DNA from: Amphimedon queenslandica
Lineage: Eukaryota > Porifera > Demospongiae > Haplosclerida > Niphatidae
DNA: 50,786 nt
Direction of reading: 5' to 3'
NCBI RefSeq assembly: GCF_000090795.2
Contig: NW_003546324.1
Span: 9,088-59,873 of the forward strand
A program made the position numbers and the translations under genes. Shown one piece after another: positions 10,296 through 20,879 of the stretch. Below the pieces are notes generated by a model. The model saw only the letters and a program-made list of their open reading frames with translations. It did not search any database and had not been told where the DNA came from. Each line of letters opens with the position of its first letter. The first letter of the stretch is position 1.

Positions 10296-11987
10296 TCATA
10301 ATAGAAAGAGGGAGAACATTAAAACAAATTCCAGAGCTTGACATAATTTCATAGTTTTTGGTCTTTCTAATGTATAATTGAGGCAAAACTCTGAGAGTGA
10401 TGACACTCCTGGTAGTAATAGTTTTTCCAGATCTAAAAGTGAGATTATACTTCCAAGAGCATACACATCTGACCATAGATAATAGTGTGAATGAAAGGGA
10501 TTGGAAACAGTCGTTTGGGCATAGCCCAACCTCCATTCATTTGTATTGCTGCTAGGCTGACAGAGGCTCGTTGAAATGTTTTGTCATAATTTATGCTTGA
10601 TTTTTTTTCTCTTAGAAACAATATCTCGCGAACAAGATTTCCTATGCAAGTGGAATTAATGCATCAAGAAGCCTAATGTTTCCTCTTAATAATACTGTTT
10701 TCTATTGTATGGATAATTTCACTATGTTCATGTTATGGCTCTTTTAAAACCATAAAATGTATTTTTTGTCATTATAATCCCTTTCTTGAAGACAAGCTAG
10801 AGTAAGATACAAGACCTTTATAATCATAGAAAAGAGCTTTCATTTGCATATGAAATGATACTAGTTAGAGTTAGAATCTATGAAGCATGAGTTTGTTACA
10901 ACAGAAAAAGGGCGAAAAATGAAAAAATTTTGTTGTACCTATAGCTCGTTGCAAAATAGCATTGTATAAGTAAAAACCTTGCTGTAGGTAGCCCTATACT
11001 TTCTATATGGAACGGTAGGTATATCATAAGTAAGCGTCCTGTTGGATCTCAATAAATATCCTTCGAAGTCCTTGCAGTACGGCCTCACTAAGGGAAGAAA
11101 TGGGAAATCAACCAGGTATTGGGCCGGTAACCAATAGCAACATCAACCAGCCTACGCCCCTGTTTCCAATCCCTTCCATTTACTCTAATATCTATGATCT
11201 GACAAAATAGACTGTTTCTGTAAACTATCTCTTACATCAGGGGCTACCTGAGAATGTTGCTTCTTAAAGTATTCTCTCTCTGAATTTGATACCTTATACA
11301 TTTTTCAGTCTTTTTCATGGCAGGCCTTGCCAAAATCTATAATATTATGAGAAACAATCTTATTGTTTTAATCTATGTCAATAACAACATTGTTGCTTTT
11401 TAAATCATTGTGTAAAATGGATCCTTCATTGTGGTATAGCACAAGTACTTAAGTCCTCTCGCAATACCAATTAATGCCTTTTTCTTATTATCATTATTCA
11501 TAAATGACATTACACAAACAAATTTTTCTCATAATTAAGGAACGGAATATGACATCCCTTATTGCCATGAAAACAAAGGTATTAAGCAATTGTAGGCTCT
11601 CATAGTCATGATACCATACAAATAGACAATATTGGAGTGGCAACACAAATTTAACATGCTGGCTTGATTTGTAAATGATGCCTGAAATATATCACCCTTC
11701 CTTAAAACCTTGACACATACATTATGTGGCGCAAGTGTTCCAAAGTAACATTTTTCAAACACAACTTTACCAAGGCAAGCAGATTTGTCAACGAAAATAT
11801 CAGTTTTATTAAAGTGGTGAACATTCCATAACATTAACTTAGTACTAGTTATATTTGGAACTGAAGGCCCTGTAACACTGGCACTACTGACCTTGAAAGT
11901 ACTTATATTAAATGATGAAGGATGACTTGCGTGACTATGCTCAGGAGAATGTGTCCTCTTTCTTCCCATTGCTGATACACTAAACAA
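10296..11987 (-). pseudogene. Protein kinase gene, broken and split by an insertion
   Basis: On the minus strand an N-lobe (11987-11559) contains LGKVVFEKCYFGTL and a VAIK-like VCVKVLRKGD. The C-lobe follows at about 11470-11210, with the catalytic loop HNDLKSNN near 11415, DFGKAC near 11340 and a C-terminal-lobe phrase SDVYALGSIISLL at about 10475-10430. Catalytic Lys, Asp, Asn and DFG are all visible, so the ancestor was probably an active Ser/Thr-type kinase. In-frame TAA and TGA codons in the catalytic region (after VVIDID and after HEKD), a frame change near 11540, and the 723-bp insertion at 10474-11196 make this copy dead. Removing the insertion plus one target-site copy joins KQSILSD directly to VYALG. 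Such kinases are abundant in sponges (from memory). Possible upstream exons lie at 12094-12880. Confidence 0.75.
10474..11196. mobile_element. 723-bp TIR element inside the kinase gene
   Basis: The ends are inverted repeats of about 42 bp: CATAGATAATAGTGTGAATG then AAAGGGATTGGAAACAG at the left, and the complement of CATAGATATTAGAGTAAATG then GAAGGGATTGGAAACAG at the right. The flanks are ATCTGAC (10467-10473) and ATCTGAC (11197-11203), a perfect 7-bp target duplication (8 bp if one base has mutated). No coding capacity is seen. A 7-8-bp site would suit a hAT-, P- or related transposase; the superfamily is not settled. Its excision restores kinase homology. Confidence 0.9.
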
Positions 11988-12093
11988 AGACCTACAGAAT
12001 ACAATGGAATTAATACATCACAAATTGTACATGGTAATAACACAAACACACAAGGCAGACAGTATGTATATCATACATTTTTAATTTCAAGTT

Positions 12094-12880
12094 TTGTTTA
12101 GCCAACAATTTAGATCAATTTTTGAGCTTCCTTTTCTTCTTGTAGCTTGTTCATCCGAACTTTCTTCCTCTCCTTCTGACCTTTTAAGCCTTCTAGTAAG
12201 TAAGCCTCAGAATAATAGGCTGGCATTTTTTGGATATAATAGAGCCTCAGGAGCACAACGAATAATGCTGGCACGGCAACCTATTTTATTATGTACTTGC
12301 TATTTTTTAAGGAACTATAATTACTTAGTGACTGCGAAAAAAAGTTTTTAAAGCAATATTTTGGTCCATGAAGTAAAAGTATCATAACAAAAGCTTTTTC
12401 TTTTTTTTGACAGTGAAATATGTATATGCACATAATGGAAAGGGTGTGTATTTTAAGGTTTTTTTGACAGCAACTGCTACATTTATTAGTATTTTTGAAG
12501 AATAATTTTGAAAATAATAGTAATGAATTGAAAAGAATAATTCAACAATCATTAGCAACTGAAGCATAGCATAATTACAGAAATTGTGAGCATAATATTC
12601 TCAGGCCTATGAACTAGTGCTGTTGTACTTTTGACTGGTTCCTACATAAAAACAATAACAATTTATAATTTATAAAAGAGCCATTATTATTTGCTACACC
12701 ATAAAGAGCCAATTAATGTATAATTATTATTAACATTTGCGGTCTTTGTTGCTTACCCTTTTGTATCCAGATAATTTCATCAAAAGTTCAACTGAGACAT
12801 CACAATCTTGTTTTGCCCCTCCAGCTTCTCTTACTGTTGTAGTATTGATTGAATTGAGTCTACAATAAAACTTTTATGAT
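12094..12880 (-). pseudogene. Possible upstream exons of the kinase gene
   Basis: Several exon-like open pieces lie on the minus strand upstream of the kinase N-lobe. One (about 12860-12765) reads LNSINTTTVREAGGAKQDCD, then VSVELLMKLSGYKR, and ends at a GTAAGC donor. Another begins after an ATGTAG acceptor near 12642 (EPVKSTTALVHRPENI). A third near 12190-12100 is acidic then basic (KRSEGEEESSDEQATRRKG). None has a recognised domain. Linking them to the kinase rests only on strand, order and splice-like edges. The opposite-strand open frame at 12094-12351 has no domain support. Confidence 0.3.
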
Positions 12881-12883
12881 AAT

Positions 12884-13066
12884 CATGTGTTTGGATAATG
12901 ACATTGTAATTATCACTTGAATTCTTATTTGAAGTTATTAATTTTTATAACTGATCTGAGCATCTTGTTTAGTGAGGTGTTTGATAAAATGGAAGATAGT
13001 TTTTGTTGAAAATACAGTACTTTTAATCGTGAATCCTGAAATATCAGTGTAGAGAGGTGTTTCTCA
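12884..13066 (-). repeat. Dispersed repeat, copy 1
   Basis: About 180 bp matching 22402-22588 at roughly 88-90 percent by eye, in the same orientation: GGATAATGACATT, TTTGAAGTTATTAATTTTTA, GTGAGGTRTTTGATAAAATG and GAATCCTGAAAKATYMG. The minus strand of both copies can be read as KHLSTLIFQDSRLK or a close variant, so it may derive from a coding exon. Beyond about 13066 and 22588 the two diverge. No terminal repeat is evident. Confidence 0.8.
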
Positions 13067-13321
13067 TATCTGGTCCACTGAGCTGGATACTTTACTGCCT
13101 TTTTGTGACTACATGGACTTATACAAGAAGAGAAACCTGACTGCCTGAATTTGATTGACGACTCTCTAGAGTCAAGGGATCTACAGATGCAGATAACTTG
13201 GAGGAGTCCTGAGCATATGGTCGTGAGTTTCCAGTTCCTGAGCATTTGTAGTAGCTTCTTTGTGTATTCGATTTCATGTATATTTTGTTTTTTGTGTTAT
13301 AATAATATTAATACATGGCAA

Positions 13322-14243
13322 GCGGCAATTTTGACTGCTAAGAGGAATGCTCATAGAGAGGTTGTTAAGAAAAGAATACAGAAGCTTGATACTATCCTTG
13401 CAAAGGAAGAACAGGACTTGAATAGGTTGAAACAGTTAAGGCTACTTTTCATAGAAAAGATAGAAATGCTAGGCAAGTTTGATGAGGAAGTGTTGGATAG
13501 CCTTGGGGATGAAGCTGCAGTGGGTTTGGATGTTGAGGAGGCTGATGCATTTAGACAAGATGTATACTGTGCTATTGAGAGGCTAGATTGGATTCAACTA
13601 GCTCCATATCATCAGCAGAAGGAGGTCCTGGCCACGCCTGATCAGGCTCCGCCCCACATGACACGCCCATTCATCCTAAACTGCCCGATCTTAATTCAAT
13701 AAATTTGATGGTGATATTACTAATTGGCATAGTTTCTGCGACAGCTATGATACTGCAGTTCATAATAATACTTCTTTGTCGGATATAAATGAATTTACAT
13801 ATTTGAAATCTCTCATAGTGAAGTCTGCCAAGGATGCTATAGAGGGATTAGCACTAACTGCTTTTAACTATAAGGAAGCAATTGTTATATTGAAGAACTG
13901 GTTTGGGAACCCGCAACTTATTATCTCTAAACATATGGAAGAGCTGATGAATACAGACTCTGTGTCCTCAGTACTGTTTATTACAGCTCTAAAATGCATG
14001 TATGATACAGTTGAAGTACATGTGAGAGGACTGAAGTCTTTGAGAGTTGCTTTAGTATCATATGGAGCGTTACTAATGCCTGTGCTTCAGAAGAAGCTAC
14101 CACCTGAATTGAAAATAGTTCTCAATCGAGAGATAACTAAGAGTAGTGACTTGGATAAATTGATGACAACTCTGGCAGATGAAATAGAAGTCAGAGAGAG
14201 GTCAGTAGTGGCTAGTGACACTAGTCAGCCCTCATTTAAGTGA
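13322..14243 (+). pseudogene. BEL/Pao retroelement gag region (DUF1759-like)
   Basis: The capsid-like region of a BEL/Pao LTR retrotransposon. A basic, coiled-coil-like N-terminus (AHREVVKKRIQKLDTILAKE) runs to about 13600. A DUF1759-like region follows (WHSFCDSYDTAVHNN, then LKSLIVKSAKDAIEGLALTA and YKEAIVILKNWFGNP). A stop at 13700 and a frame change separate the first part from the second, which ends at TGA 14241-14243. This is the structural protein that would pack the element RNA in the cytoplasm. No 5' LTR was found upstream; the dispersed repeat at 12884-13066 ends about 250 bp before. Confidence 0.8.
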
Positions 14244-14284
14244 CGCTCTACAACTACTACCTTTATGACTGAAATCAATCTGTC

Positions 14285-14620
14285 AGTTGTGCATATTGTG
14301 GAAAGAGACATTTATCAGAACAATGTCTAGTGATCAGGCAGCCGGAAGCTAGAAGGCTACTTCTTAGGAGTTCTAGTAGGCGTTATGTCTGTCTCATGAA
14401 CGGGCATTTGAGTAATAAATGCAATTCTACTGTGAAGTGTACCCGATGCACTGGTCCTCCCCATCATGTTAGCCTTTGTGGGAGAAGGAGGACAACTGAA
14501 GAAGGAAAGAAAGATTCAGGAATGAAGCCACTAAAGCCAGCTGAGTCTGCTTCTAGTGATACGCCCCTTGATCATGAAGCTCCTCCTTTTGAGAAGACTC
14601 GAGCTTATACTACTTTGTAG
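14285..14620 (+). pseudogene. BEL/Pao zinc knuckles
   Basis: A Cys/His-rich stretch: CAYCGKRHLSEQC (CX2CX3HX4C), then a degraded CLMNGHLSNKC and an intact CTRCTGPPHHVSLC. These are nucleic-acid-binding zinc knuckles between gag and protease in BEL/Pao elements. A frame change separates the first knuckle from the rest, and the frame ends at TAG 14618-14620. Confidence 0.75.
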
Positions 14621-14638
14621 ACTGAGGGGAATGGGGAT

Positions 14639-15260
14639 GTGCTGTTACAGACAGCTCAAGTCACCATATTTAATCCTATGAATCCTAATAAGCAGTTGAT
14701 TGCTCACTTGATTCTTGACAGTGGCAGTCATAGATCTTATGTCACCGAGCGCATTCAAAAGGCCTTGAAACTAAGGTCTATGGGTAGAAGGAAAATGTCT
14801 ATAGTAACCTTTGGCTCTTAGGAACCAGAGCAGAGAGAGTGCCATGAGGTGAATCTTGGTCTTTGCTTAAAGAATGCTGCTACTTGTGAATTTTTGATGC
14901 TTATTGTTCCTTTTATTTGTGATAATTTTGCTCCTGCACCATTAAGTATATGCTTAGACAATTGATTATCCTCACCTTATTAGTCCTGATGCAGCTGATA
15001 TAGCTCAGCATTACTCTTCTGGCCCACCTGAGGTATTGATTGGCTCTGACCAATATTGGCAATTGGTCTCGGGCAAAGTAATGAGAGGTAGTGATGGTCC
15101 AGTTGCTAAGCATACAAAGTTGGCTCGGATGCTTCTTGGCCCATTTTCCTGTCATAATGCATCATTTGTGTGTAATAATAGTATTGCAGCAATCTCACTA
15201 AGGGCTAGTCTAGCTGAAAGCAAGAGTTTAGATAGATTATCGAAAGCCTTTTAGGATGTT
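14639..15260 (+). pseudogene. BEL/Pao aspartic protease region (DUF1758-like)
   Basis: A retropepsin-like region with LILDSGSHRSYVTE near 14715-14745; the DSG carries the catalytic Asp. The following sequence (YPHLISPDAADIA... with the phrase EVLIGSDQYWQLVSGKVMRG near 15030-15090) is typical of the BEL/Pao linker. Stops at 14819 and 15252 and frame changes break it. Confidence 0.75.
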
Positions 15261-15379
15261 GAGTGTCTTGGTATTTTAGAGCAAACTCTATATGATCAAT
15301 TTAAGCATAATATATTCTTTGTACATGGAAGATAAGAAGTTCCTCTTCCATGGAGAAGTTCACTTCTTACAGTTTCTCT

Positions 15380-16900
15380 TAATTATAATTTGTGCCTAAT
15401 GAGATTGAAAGCTTTGCTTAGGCGATTGCGCCAAGACCCTGAATTACTAAGGGAATGTAATGTTATAATAGAGGGTCAGCTGAAGAGTGGAATAATTGAA
15501 TTAGTAGACAATGCTGACAGCATTAGCAATGAAAGAACTCACTACTTACCACACCATGCAGTAGTGAGACGAGATAAAGCAACTACTAATGTACGAGTAG
15601 TTTATGATGCCTCTGCTAAGGCAGAGGGATCATCTTTATGAGTGCCTTCATGTTGGTCCAAAGTTTAGCTAGAACATGTCAGAATTATAATTAGATTTCG
15701 TATTTTTCAAATAACATTAATCGCTGATATAGAGAAAGCTTTTCTCATGATTTCAGTTGCTCCAAAGGATCGAGATGTACTCTGATTTCTCTAAGTTAAA
15801 AAAATATCAAATTCTGAAGCCCCTGAAGTTTTAGTTGATAGTTTTAAGAGAGTTGTTTTTGGGGTTGCCTCAAGTCCATTTTTGCTCAATACAACAGTGA
15901 GACATCACATAGAAGATAATCAGGAATTATTTCCCAGACAGCTCGCAAATTGCTGCGATCTATGTATGTTGATGTTATGATTTGTGGATGTGATGATGAG
16001 GCTGAGGCACACCAGTTATATGAAGAATCAAAAAATATGTTAAAGAAAGGAAGTTTAAATTTACGGAAATTTGTAACAAATAGTCATTCTCTATAAGAGA
16101 AAATTAATAAGGCAAAAGGTGTCCCGTTATATGTTGAGAATTTGGAGCTTAAGGTTTTAGGGATACACTTGGAGGTTCTTCAGGACCAGCTGGTTTTCAA
16201 ACCAGCAGATGCTGTTAATCTTGAAATGATAGCCTCACCAACCAAATGGTTGGTTGTGAGTGCTGTTAGCCAATTCTATGATCCACTTGGTCTCCTGTTA
16301 TTATAAAGTTTAAGATATTTCTCCAAGAGTTGACAAGAGCAGAAATAGAATGGGATCAGCCATTGACATGATCTTTGCTAGAGAGATGGAAGATGCTAGT
16401 GCTTAGCCTGAGAAAGGTCCATCAATTTCTGTGCCTAGAGTGTATCTTCAAGATACCAGGAAACCTGATTTCTACGAGTTGTGTGGATTTTCTGATGCTT
16501 CAACTGTAGCCAATGCTGCAGTTGTCTATTTGGTAATTACTATAGGAAGGGAGAGATATGTGAGACCTGTGGCAACTAAACTAGAGTGGCCCCAAGAGTA
16601 ACTCAAACTGTACCTTGGCTGGAGCTGATTGGAGCACTGCTGCTAGCACGATCGATGGAGACAGTAAAGTTGAGTTTGCAGGAAGAATTTTTTTTACATG
16701 AGCCCATGTGTTGTATTGATTCAAAGGTGGCATTGTATTGGATTTATGGGCTAGACAGAAAATAGAAACCTTTCATTCAGAATAGATCTGAACAGATCAG
16801 AGTTCTTATACCACCTTCTGGGTGGAGGCATTGTCCTGGGAGGAACAATCCTGCTGATGCTCTCTCCCGGGGGATCACTTTGGCTGAATTGGCATCTGAT
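15380..16900 (+). pseudogene. BEL/Pao reverse transcriptase and RNase H
   Basis: RT segments in order: VRVVYDASAKAEGSSL (15592-15640), LIADIEKAFLMISVAPKDRD (about 15720-15778), [20 protein letters not shown] (about 15853-15912) and [20 protein letters not shown] (about 15963-16022). The Pao-type YVDD box reads YVD-V, missing one Asp codon. RNase H follows with FYELCGFSDASTVANAAVVY (about 16470-16530) and the ADALSRG phrase near 16853. At least six stops or frameshifts make it inactive. In an intact element this enzyme would copy the RNA into DNA inside the particle. Confidence 0.85.
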
Positions 16901-18410
16901 ATGACCTGGTTCAATGGGCCTACTTGGCTAATTGAACAGTCTAAAACTGACTCAGGTCAATTAATGGAAATGCCAGAGGAATGTGCTAAACAATTGAGAG
17001 CACGTGAAAAAAGACAAGTCTTAAGTCTTCTAGAAACTGAATCTATTAAAATGAGAAATGTTATTGATATTGATAGATATGGGAGATTGGATGCCCTCCT
17101 CCAGGTTACTTCTCATGTCCTGAGGATTGTGTTGTTACTGAGGAAGCAAACAGGGGAACAGCCAGCTATGGCTTTGAAGACTCAGTCTGAGGTTCTTTGG
17201 CTAAATGAAAGTCAGACTGAGATGCTATGTGACCCCAGGTTTGCCTCTTTTTGGACCATGATGGGTTAAGGAGATGTGGGGGAAGGTTATCCAATGCTAA
17301 TATACCATATTTTACTAATCACCCTGTACTTCTGAACAGAAAACGTTCCTTTACTGTGTTGATTATAAGATATGCACACAAAAGTGTGATGCATAATCAG
17401 AGGCGTATTTAGGGGGGAGGCAGAGGGGGCTTGAGCACCCCCCTCAGGGCTGGGCTCAGAAAAAATTACTGAAGTCCTGGACTCTTGCATCACTACCAAG
17501 CCTCTTAACATAGTTATCTAGCCCCCTTATCTTGATTTCAGCAGTTTCCAGTGCTTTAAGGAGCAATCAGAAGTACCAGTAACATAGAAGTATGCTTGAA
17601 ATGATCTTGGCCCCACCCGTAATTGACGAAAATGCAGGAAAAGGCCGTTTTACCACCGTAAAAGTGGGTGTAGCCAAAGTCACGGCACGCTTCACGCGCC
17701 CTTAGCGCCCCCCTTCTTTAAATCCTACATACGCCCCTGCATAATGGAGCCAAAGAGACTCTTACTGAGATCTACTCTAAGTATTGGATCATAAAGGGAA
17801 GGTCATTAAAAAGACAGATTCTATTCAGATGTACAGTGTGTAGGATGTTAGAGGCGTTGCCATATAAGGCTCCTCCTCCCCATACTTTACCATTGTTCAG
17901 AGTCATGGAAAGCCCACCTTTTACCTTTATCGGTGTCGACTCCAGGGCCATTGTATGTTAAATCCGGTCTGCCCTGCAGAGGAGATGAGAAGGTGTGGAT
18001 ATGTTTATTTACATGTGCAGTAATCCGTGTTTATTGATTTATGTGTTGGTACATTTATTAGGTGTCTAAAGAGTTTTGTTTCTAGAAGAGGACTGCCTCA
18101 GAGAATAGTATGTGACAATGGGAAAACCTTTCGTGGTGCAGCCAAAGTTGTCAGGAGAATAATGAAGGACCCTGAGGTCCAGAAGCATTTGTGTGGATTT
18201 GTAAGCTGGCAATTTAATGTCGAGAGAGCCCCATTTTGGGGTGGGATGTTTGAGCGAAAGGTTGGCTCTGCTAAGAGATGTCTACAGAAGATGATAGGAA
18301 AATTAAGGTTGTCTTATAATGAGTTGAATACTATAGTGATAGACATTGAGTTAATAGTTAACTCTCGTCCAAACAGTTACCTGTCCACTGATGATACTGA
18401 AGAGCTTTAA
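16901..18410 (+). pseudogene. BEL/Pao integrase, interrupted by a MITE
   Basis: An integrase zinc-binding region (RYAHTKVMHN, then the MITE at 17398-17738, then GAKETLTEIYSKYWIIKGR and RCTVCRML) followed by an rve-type core: FIGVDSRAI with the first Asp, IVCDNGKTF (18104-18130) with the second, and APFWGGMFERKVGSAKRCLQ (about 18228-18287) with the Glu. All three catalytic positions can still be seen. Stops after the zinc region and a frame change near 18020 break the gene. Integrase joins element DNA to host DNA. Confidence 0.85.
17398..17738. mobile_element. MITE inside the BEL/Pao integrase
   Basis: A 341-bp insertion. The left end is CAGAGGCGTATTTAGG and the right end CCTACATACGCCCCT, inverted repeats of about 15 bp of the hAT-like CAGRGGCGTA kind. 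GCATAAT occurs just before (17391-17397) and just after (17739-17745), a 7-bp target duplication (8 bp allowing one ambiguous base). Removing it joins VMHN to GAKETL in the integrase frame. No coding capacity. The interior has G/C-rich runs (GGGGGGAGGCAG near 17412) unlike the surroundings. Confidence 0.9.
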
Positions 18411-18419
18411 GCCCGTCTC

Positions 18420-18990
18420 ATCTAGGTAGACACCTATTGGATCTACCTGATAATCTCTGTTTTCAAGAAGATGATTATGCATTGAATACTACCACTGAAA
18501 TATTGACAAGACGAATGAAGTACTTGAATAGAGTCTTAAATAAGTACTGGAAGAGATGGACTCGTGAATATTTGACTGGATTACGTGAGAGTAAATTTCA
18601 TTTAGCTAGGAAAAGAAATCACTGAGATGGGATCTTTATTGGAGATCCATAATGATCAAAAGCCCGGTGGATATTGAAACCTTGGAAGGGTGGAGAAGAC
18701 AATTCCAGGAAAAGATGGTCTTATAAGGAGTGCAATTGTACGAGTCGAGGGAAGAGGTCAGAGCTATTTTGCAGACCAATAGAGCTACTTTATCTTGTAG
18801 AAGTCAGTAGCAGGACAGAACCATTGCCACTCTGTAATGAAGCTTTGGAGCCAGGAAACACGCAGCCAGCTGAGGATCATGCTCCTAAAGACACATCATC
18901 ATGTCATCCACTAAGGAATGCTGCTCTAAGAGCTCGAGATCGTGTACTTGCACAAGCTCTATCTTACGGAAGCCATTAGCGACATTCCCG
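18420..18990 (+). pseudogene. BEL/Pao C-terminal domain (DUF5641-like) and 3' remnant
   Basis: The segment after integrase reads LDLPDNLCFQEDD, RMKYLNRVLNKYWKRWTREY and LTGLRESKFHL, then continues in another frame (EIHNDQKPGG, RVEKTIPGKDGLIRSAIVRV), as in DUF5641 at the end of Pao polyproteins. Stops and a frame change follow. After about 18760 homology fades. A 3' LTR could start near 18960, but no matching 5' copy was found, so I do not call LTRs. Confidence 0.75.
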
Positions 18991-19209
18991 TTTAGAATAC
19001 TTTCACGTTCGTGTTTTAAGCTCCGGTCATGTTTACTATTCCCGTTTAATGTCCGTTCATGACCAATAGATGAAGCCACGTGGTCAGTGTCAGTCGAGCT
19101 CTCTGGTGTCAGTCTGTATCAGTCTCTTTTCTCTCTAGGAGTTGAGTTGGCCTTTTCTTTGTCTCCTTTATTCTAGTCTCGCGTAGCCAGACTCCTTCCT
19201 CCTTTATTC

Positions 19210-20535
19210 ATGGATAAATCACTTTATGATACACTGGCCAAAGCAGGTGTCACTAGTGACACAATTAAGGTTCTAGAGAATGAAATGATTTTTACGGAGC
19301 CAATCTTTTACTCCTTAAATGAAGTTCACTTCAAGCATATTTTACCCCAGCTAAAAGTTGGCCAACATGTATTACTTTTGGATATATGGAGAAAGGTTAG
19401 TTATGGCATAATGGCAAACAAAATTACAAAGTGGGCTAGGCTTATGATTGTCATTAATGGGCTCCAACTTCAGTTACTAATCAATATATATTATTACAAC
19501 ACCAATAGGATGATGATGTTTTATTTTCTCACATTCGAGAGAGTAGTAGGTCAGTATCAAGTTCAGCTCAAAGCGGTAGTGCCTCTCCTTTGAGATCTCA
19601 TTCTCCGCAGAGTGCATCATCTAATGCAAGCAAAGGTGATCATAGTGGCACAATAAAATCTCCCAGTAAGTAATAATTATTTGTCAATTTGAAATTGATA
19701 TTATGTACCTAATACATTTTTTGTAGTAGGGAATGAAATTGCTGATCTTGTTAAAGAATACAAGGAAAATGCCATTTCTTGTTTCAACAAAGGGTGTCAC
19801 AAAGAAAGCATACCTAGCAAAGCAGAGCATTCCAATACAATGAAGGTATACCATTTCATTAATTTTATTACTATTTACTAATTATATTAGGAGGAATGAT
19901 TTTTGATAAAAAGAAAGGAAAGGGTGTGCGTCATAAATCATTAGTTGAACCCAACCCTGTAACAATAGATTTTGAGAAGGATGGTACATTAGGGAATGTT
20001 CGTGAAAAAGCTTTTGATCTATTTTATAAAGAGTTCAAAACTATCTCGCCCAAAGATGTTAAAATTGCAGACTCTTCTGGAAATTTGAGAAATTGTGATT
20101 ATTCTCAGAAAGTATCACAATTTTATGCATGCAATGGGTATCTACCTAGCAGGTATAAACTATACAAAGTTATAGACTTTAGTGCCAAAGTATATAGATT
20201 TCATTTGTGGTTTAGTTACCTTGTCCACCTCTACTATAGGAAGCAGCAGTTGTAGCTGAAGAGGCAGAGCCTGAAAGCTACCACCTCTTGGTATGCATGT
20301 CATTGATTTTTTGCTCTTTTATAATGTGTTTATAGTTGATACAGAGCCTATATCTTCTTGTGTGGAATGTGGACGGGATTTCAGGACATTTGTTCCAGAC
20401 ACCTCTTGTAACCTTCCTGATGGCAGCTGTGTAACATACACTGAGCCTCAGCTTGCTTGTCCTTTGTGTGATTCTCATAGGTTTGGTGCTTTTATGAACG
20501 AAGATCTCTTCCCGGAACTTAAGTCCGATCAATAA
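19210..20535 (+). CDS. Multi-exon gene, function unknown
   Basis: Exon 1 (19210-19395) starts at ATG and encodes a SAM-like helical region ending LKVGQHVLLLDIWRK, then a GTTAGT donor. Exon 2 (about 19511-19666) is Ser-rich (RSVSSSAQSGSASPLRSHSP). Exon 3 (about 19728-19843) reads EIADLVKEYKENAISCFNKG. Exon 4 (about 19893-20192) reads VTIDFEKDGTLGNVREKAFD and may be a ubiquitin-like fold. Exon 5 is acidic (EAAVVAEEAEPESYHLL). Exon 6 (20336-20535) has paired cysteines (SCVECGRDF, LACPLCDSH), perhaps zinc-binding, and ends at TAA. Introns are about 50-115 bp. Two junctions (exon 3/4 and 5/6) are out of phase by one base under GT-AG splicing. This is the window's best candidate host gene, but it may be a recent pseudogene. 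Confidence 0.55.
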
Positions 20536-20870
20536 CTGTTATGCCTATACTATTAGCCTAAGGCTACTCATTAATCATTATTGGCCTTGTCATTAATCAT
20601 TAAGTTTGTGCTTATACAATTGTAATGGAAGTTCAATTCATTAATTTTTCATATGAGAGTTTCAAGTAAAGTTACTAATGATAAAAAAAGTTATAAAAAA
20701 TTTTGAATATTTGAAGGAGAAGGGAGGTTATTCTGCACAGCAAAAGCATCAGCAAGATTTTTAAAATGTTGCTGTACAATTAAGGGTTCCTTGGTGAATT
20801 GGGCCTTAATATGTCGGACTTTATGTTCATCTACATTACAACTGTAGTCACTAACCCCTATTTAGTATAG
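20536..20870. other. Intergenic, convergent genes
   Basis: AT-rich sequence between the plus-strand gene ending at 20535 and the minus-strand integrase-type gene. It includes a near-repeat CTCATTAATCATTA / GTCATTAATCATTA at 20569-20603. It would hold both 3' ends. No coding seen. Confidence 0.4.
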
Positions 20871-20879
20871 GTATTTATG

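Noticed and set aside
12094..12351. 85-codon plus-strand gene
   Set aside because: The minus strand of the same interval has better coding character (acidic then basic exon).
18960..19205. Possible 3' LTR of the BEL/Pao element
   Set aside because: I searched 12.9-13.35 kb by eye for a matching 5' copy and found none; without a pair the LTR cannot be supported.
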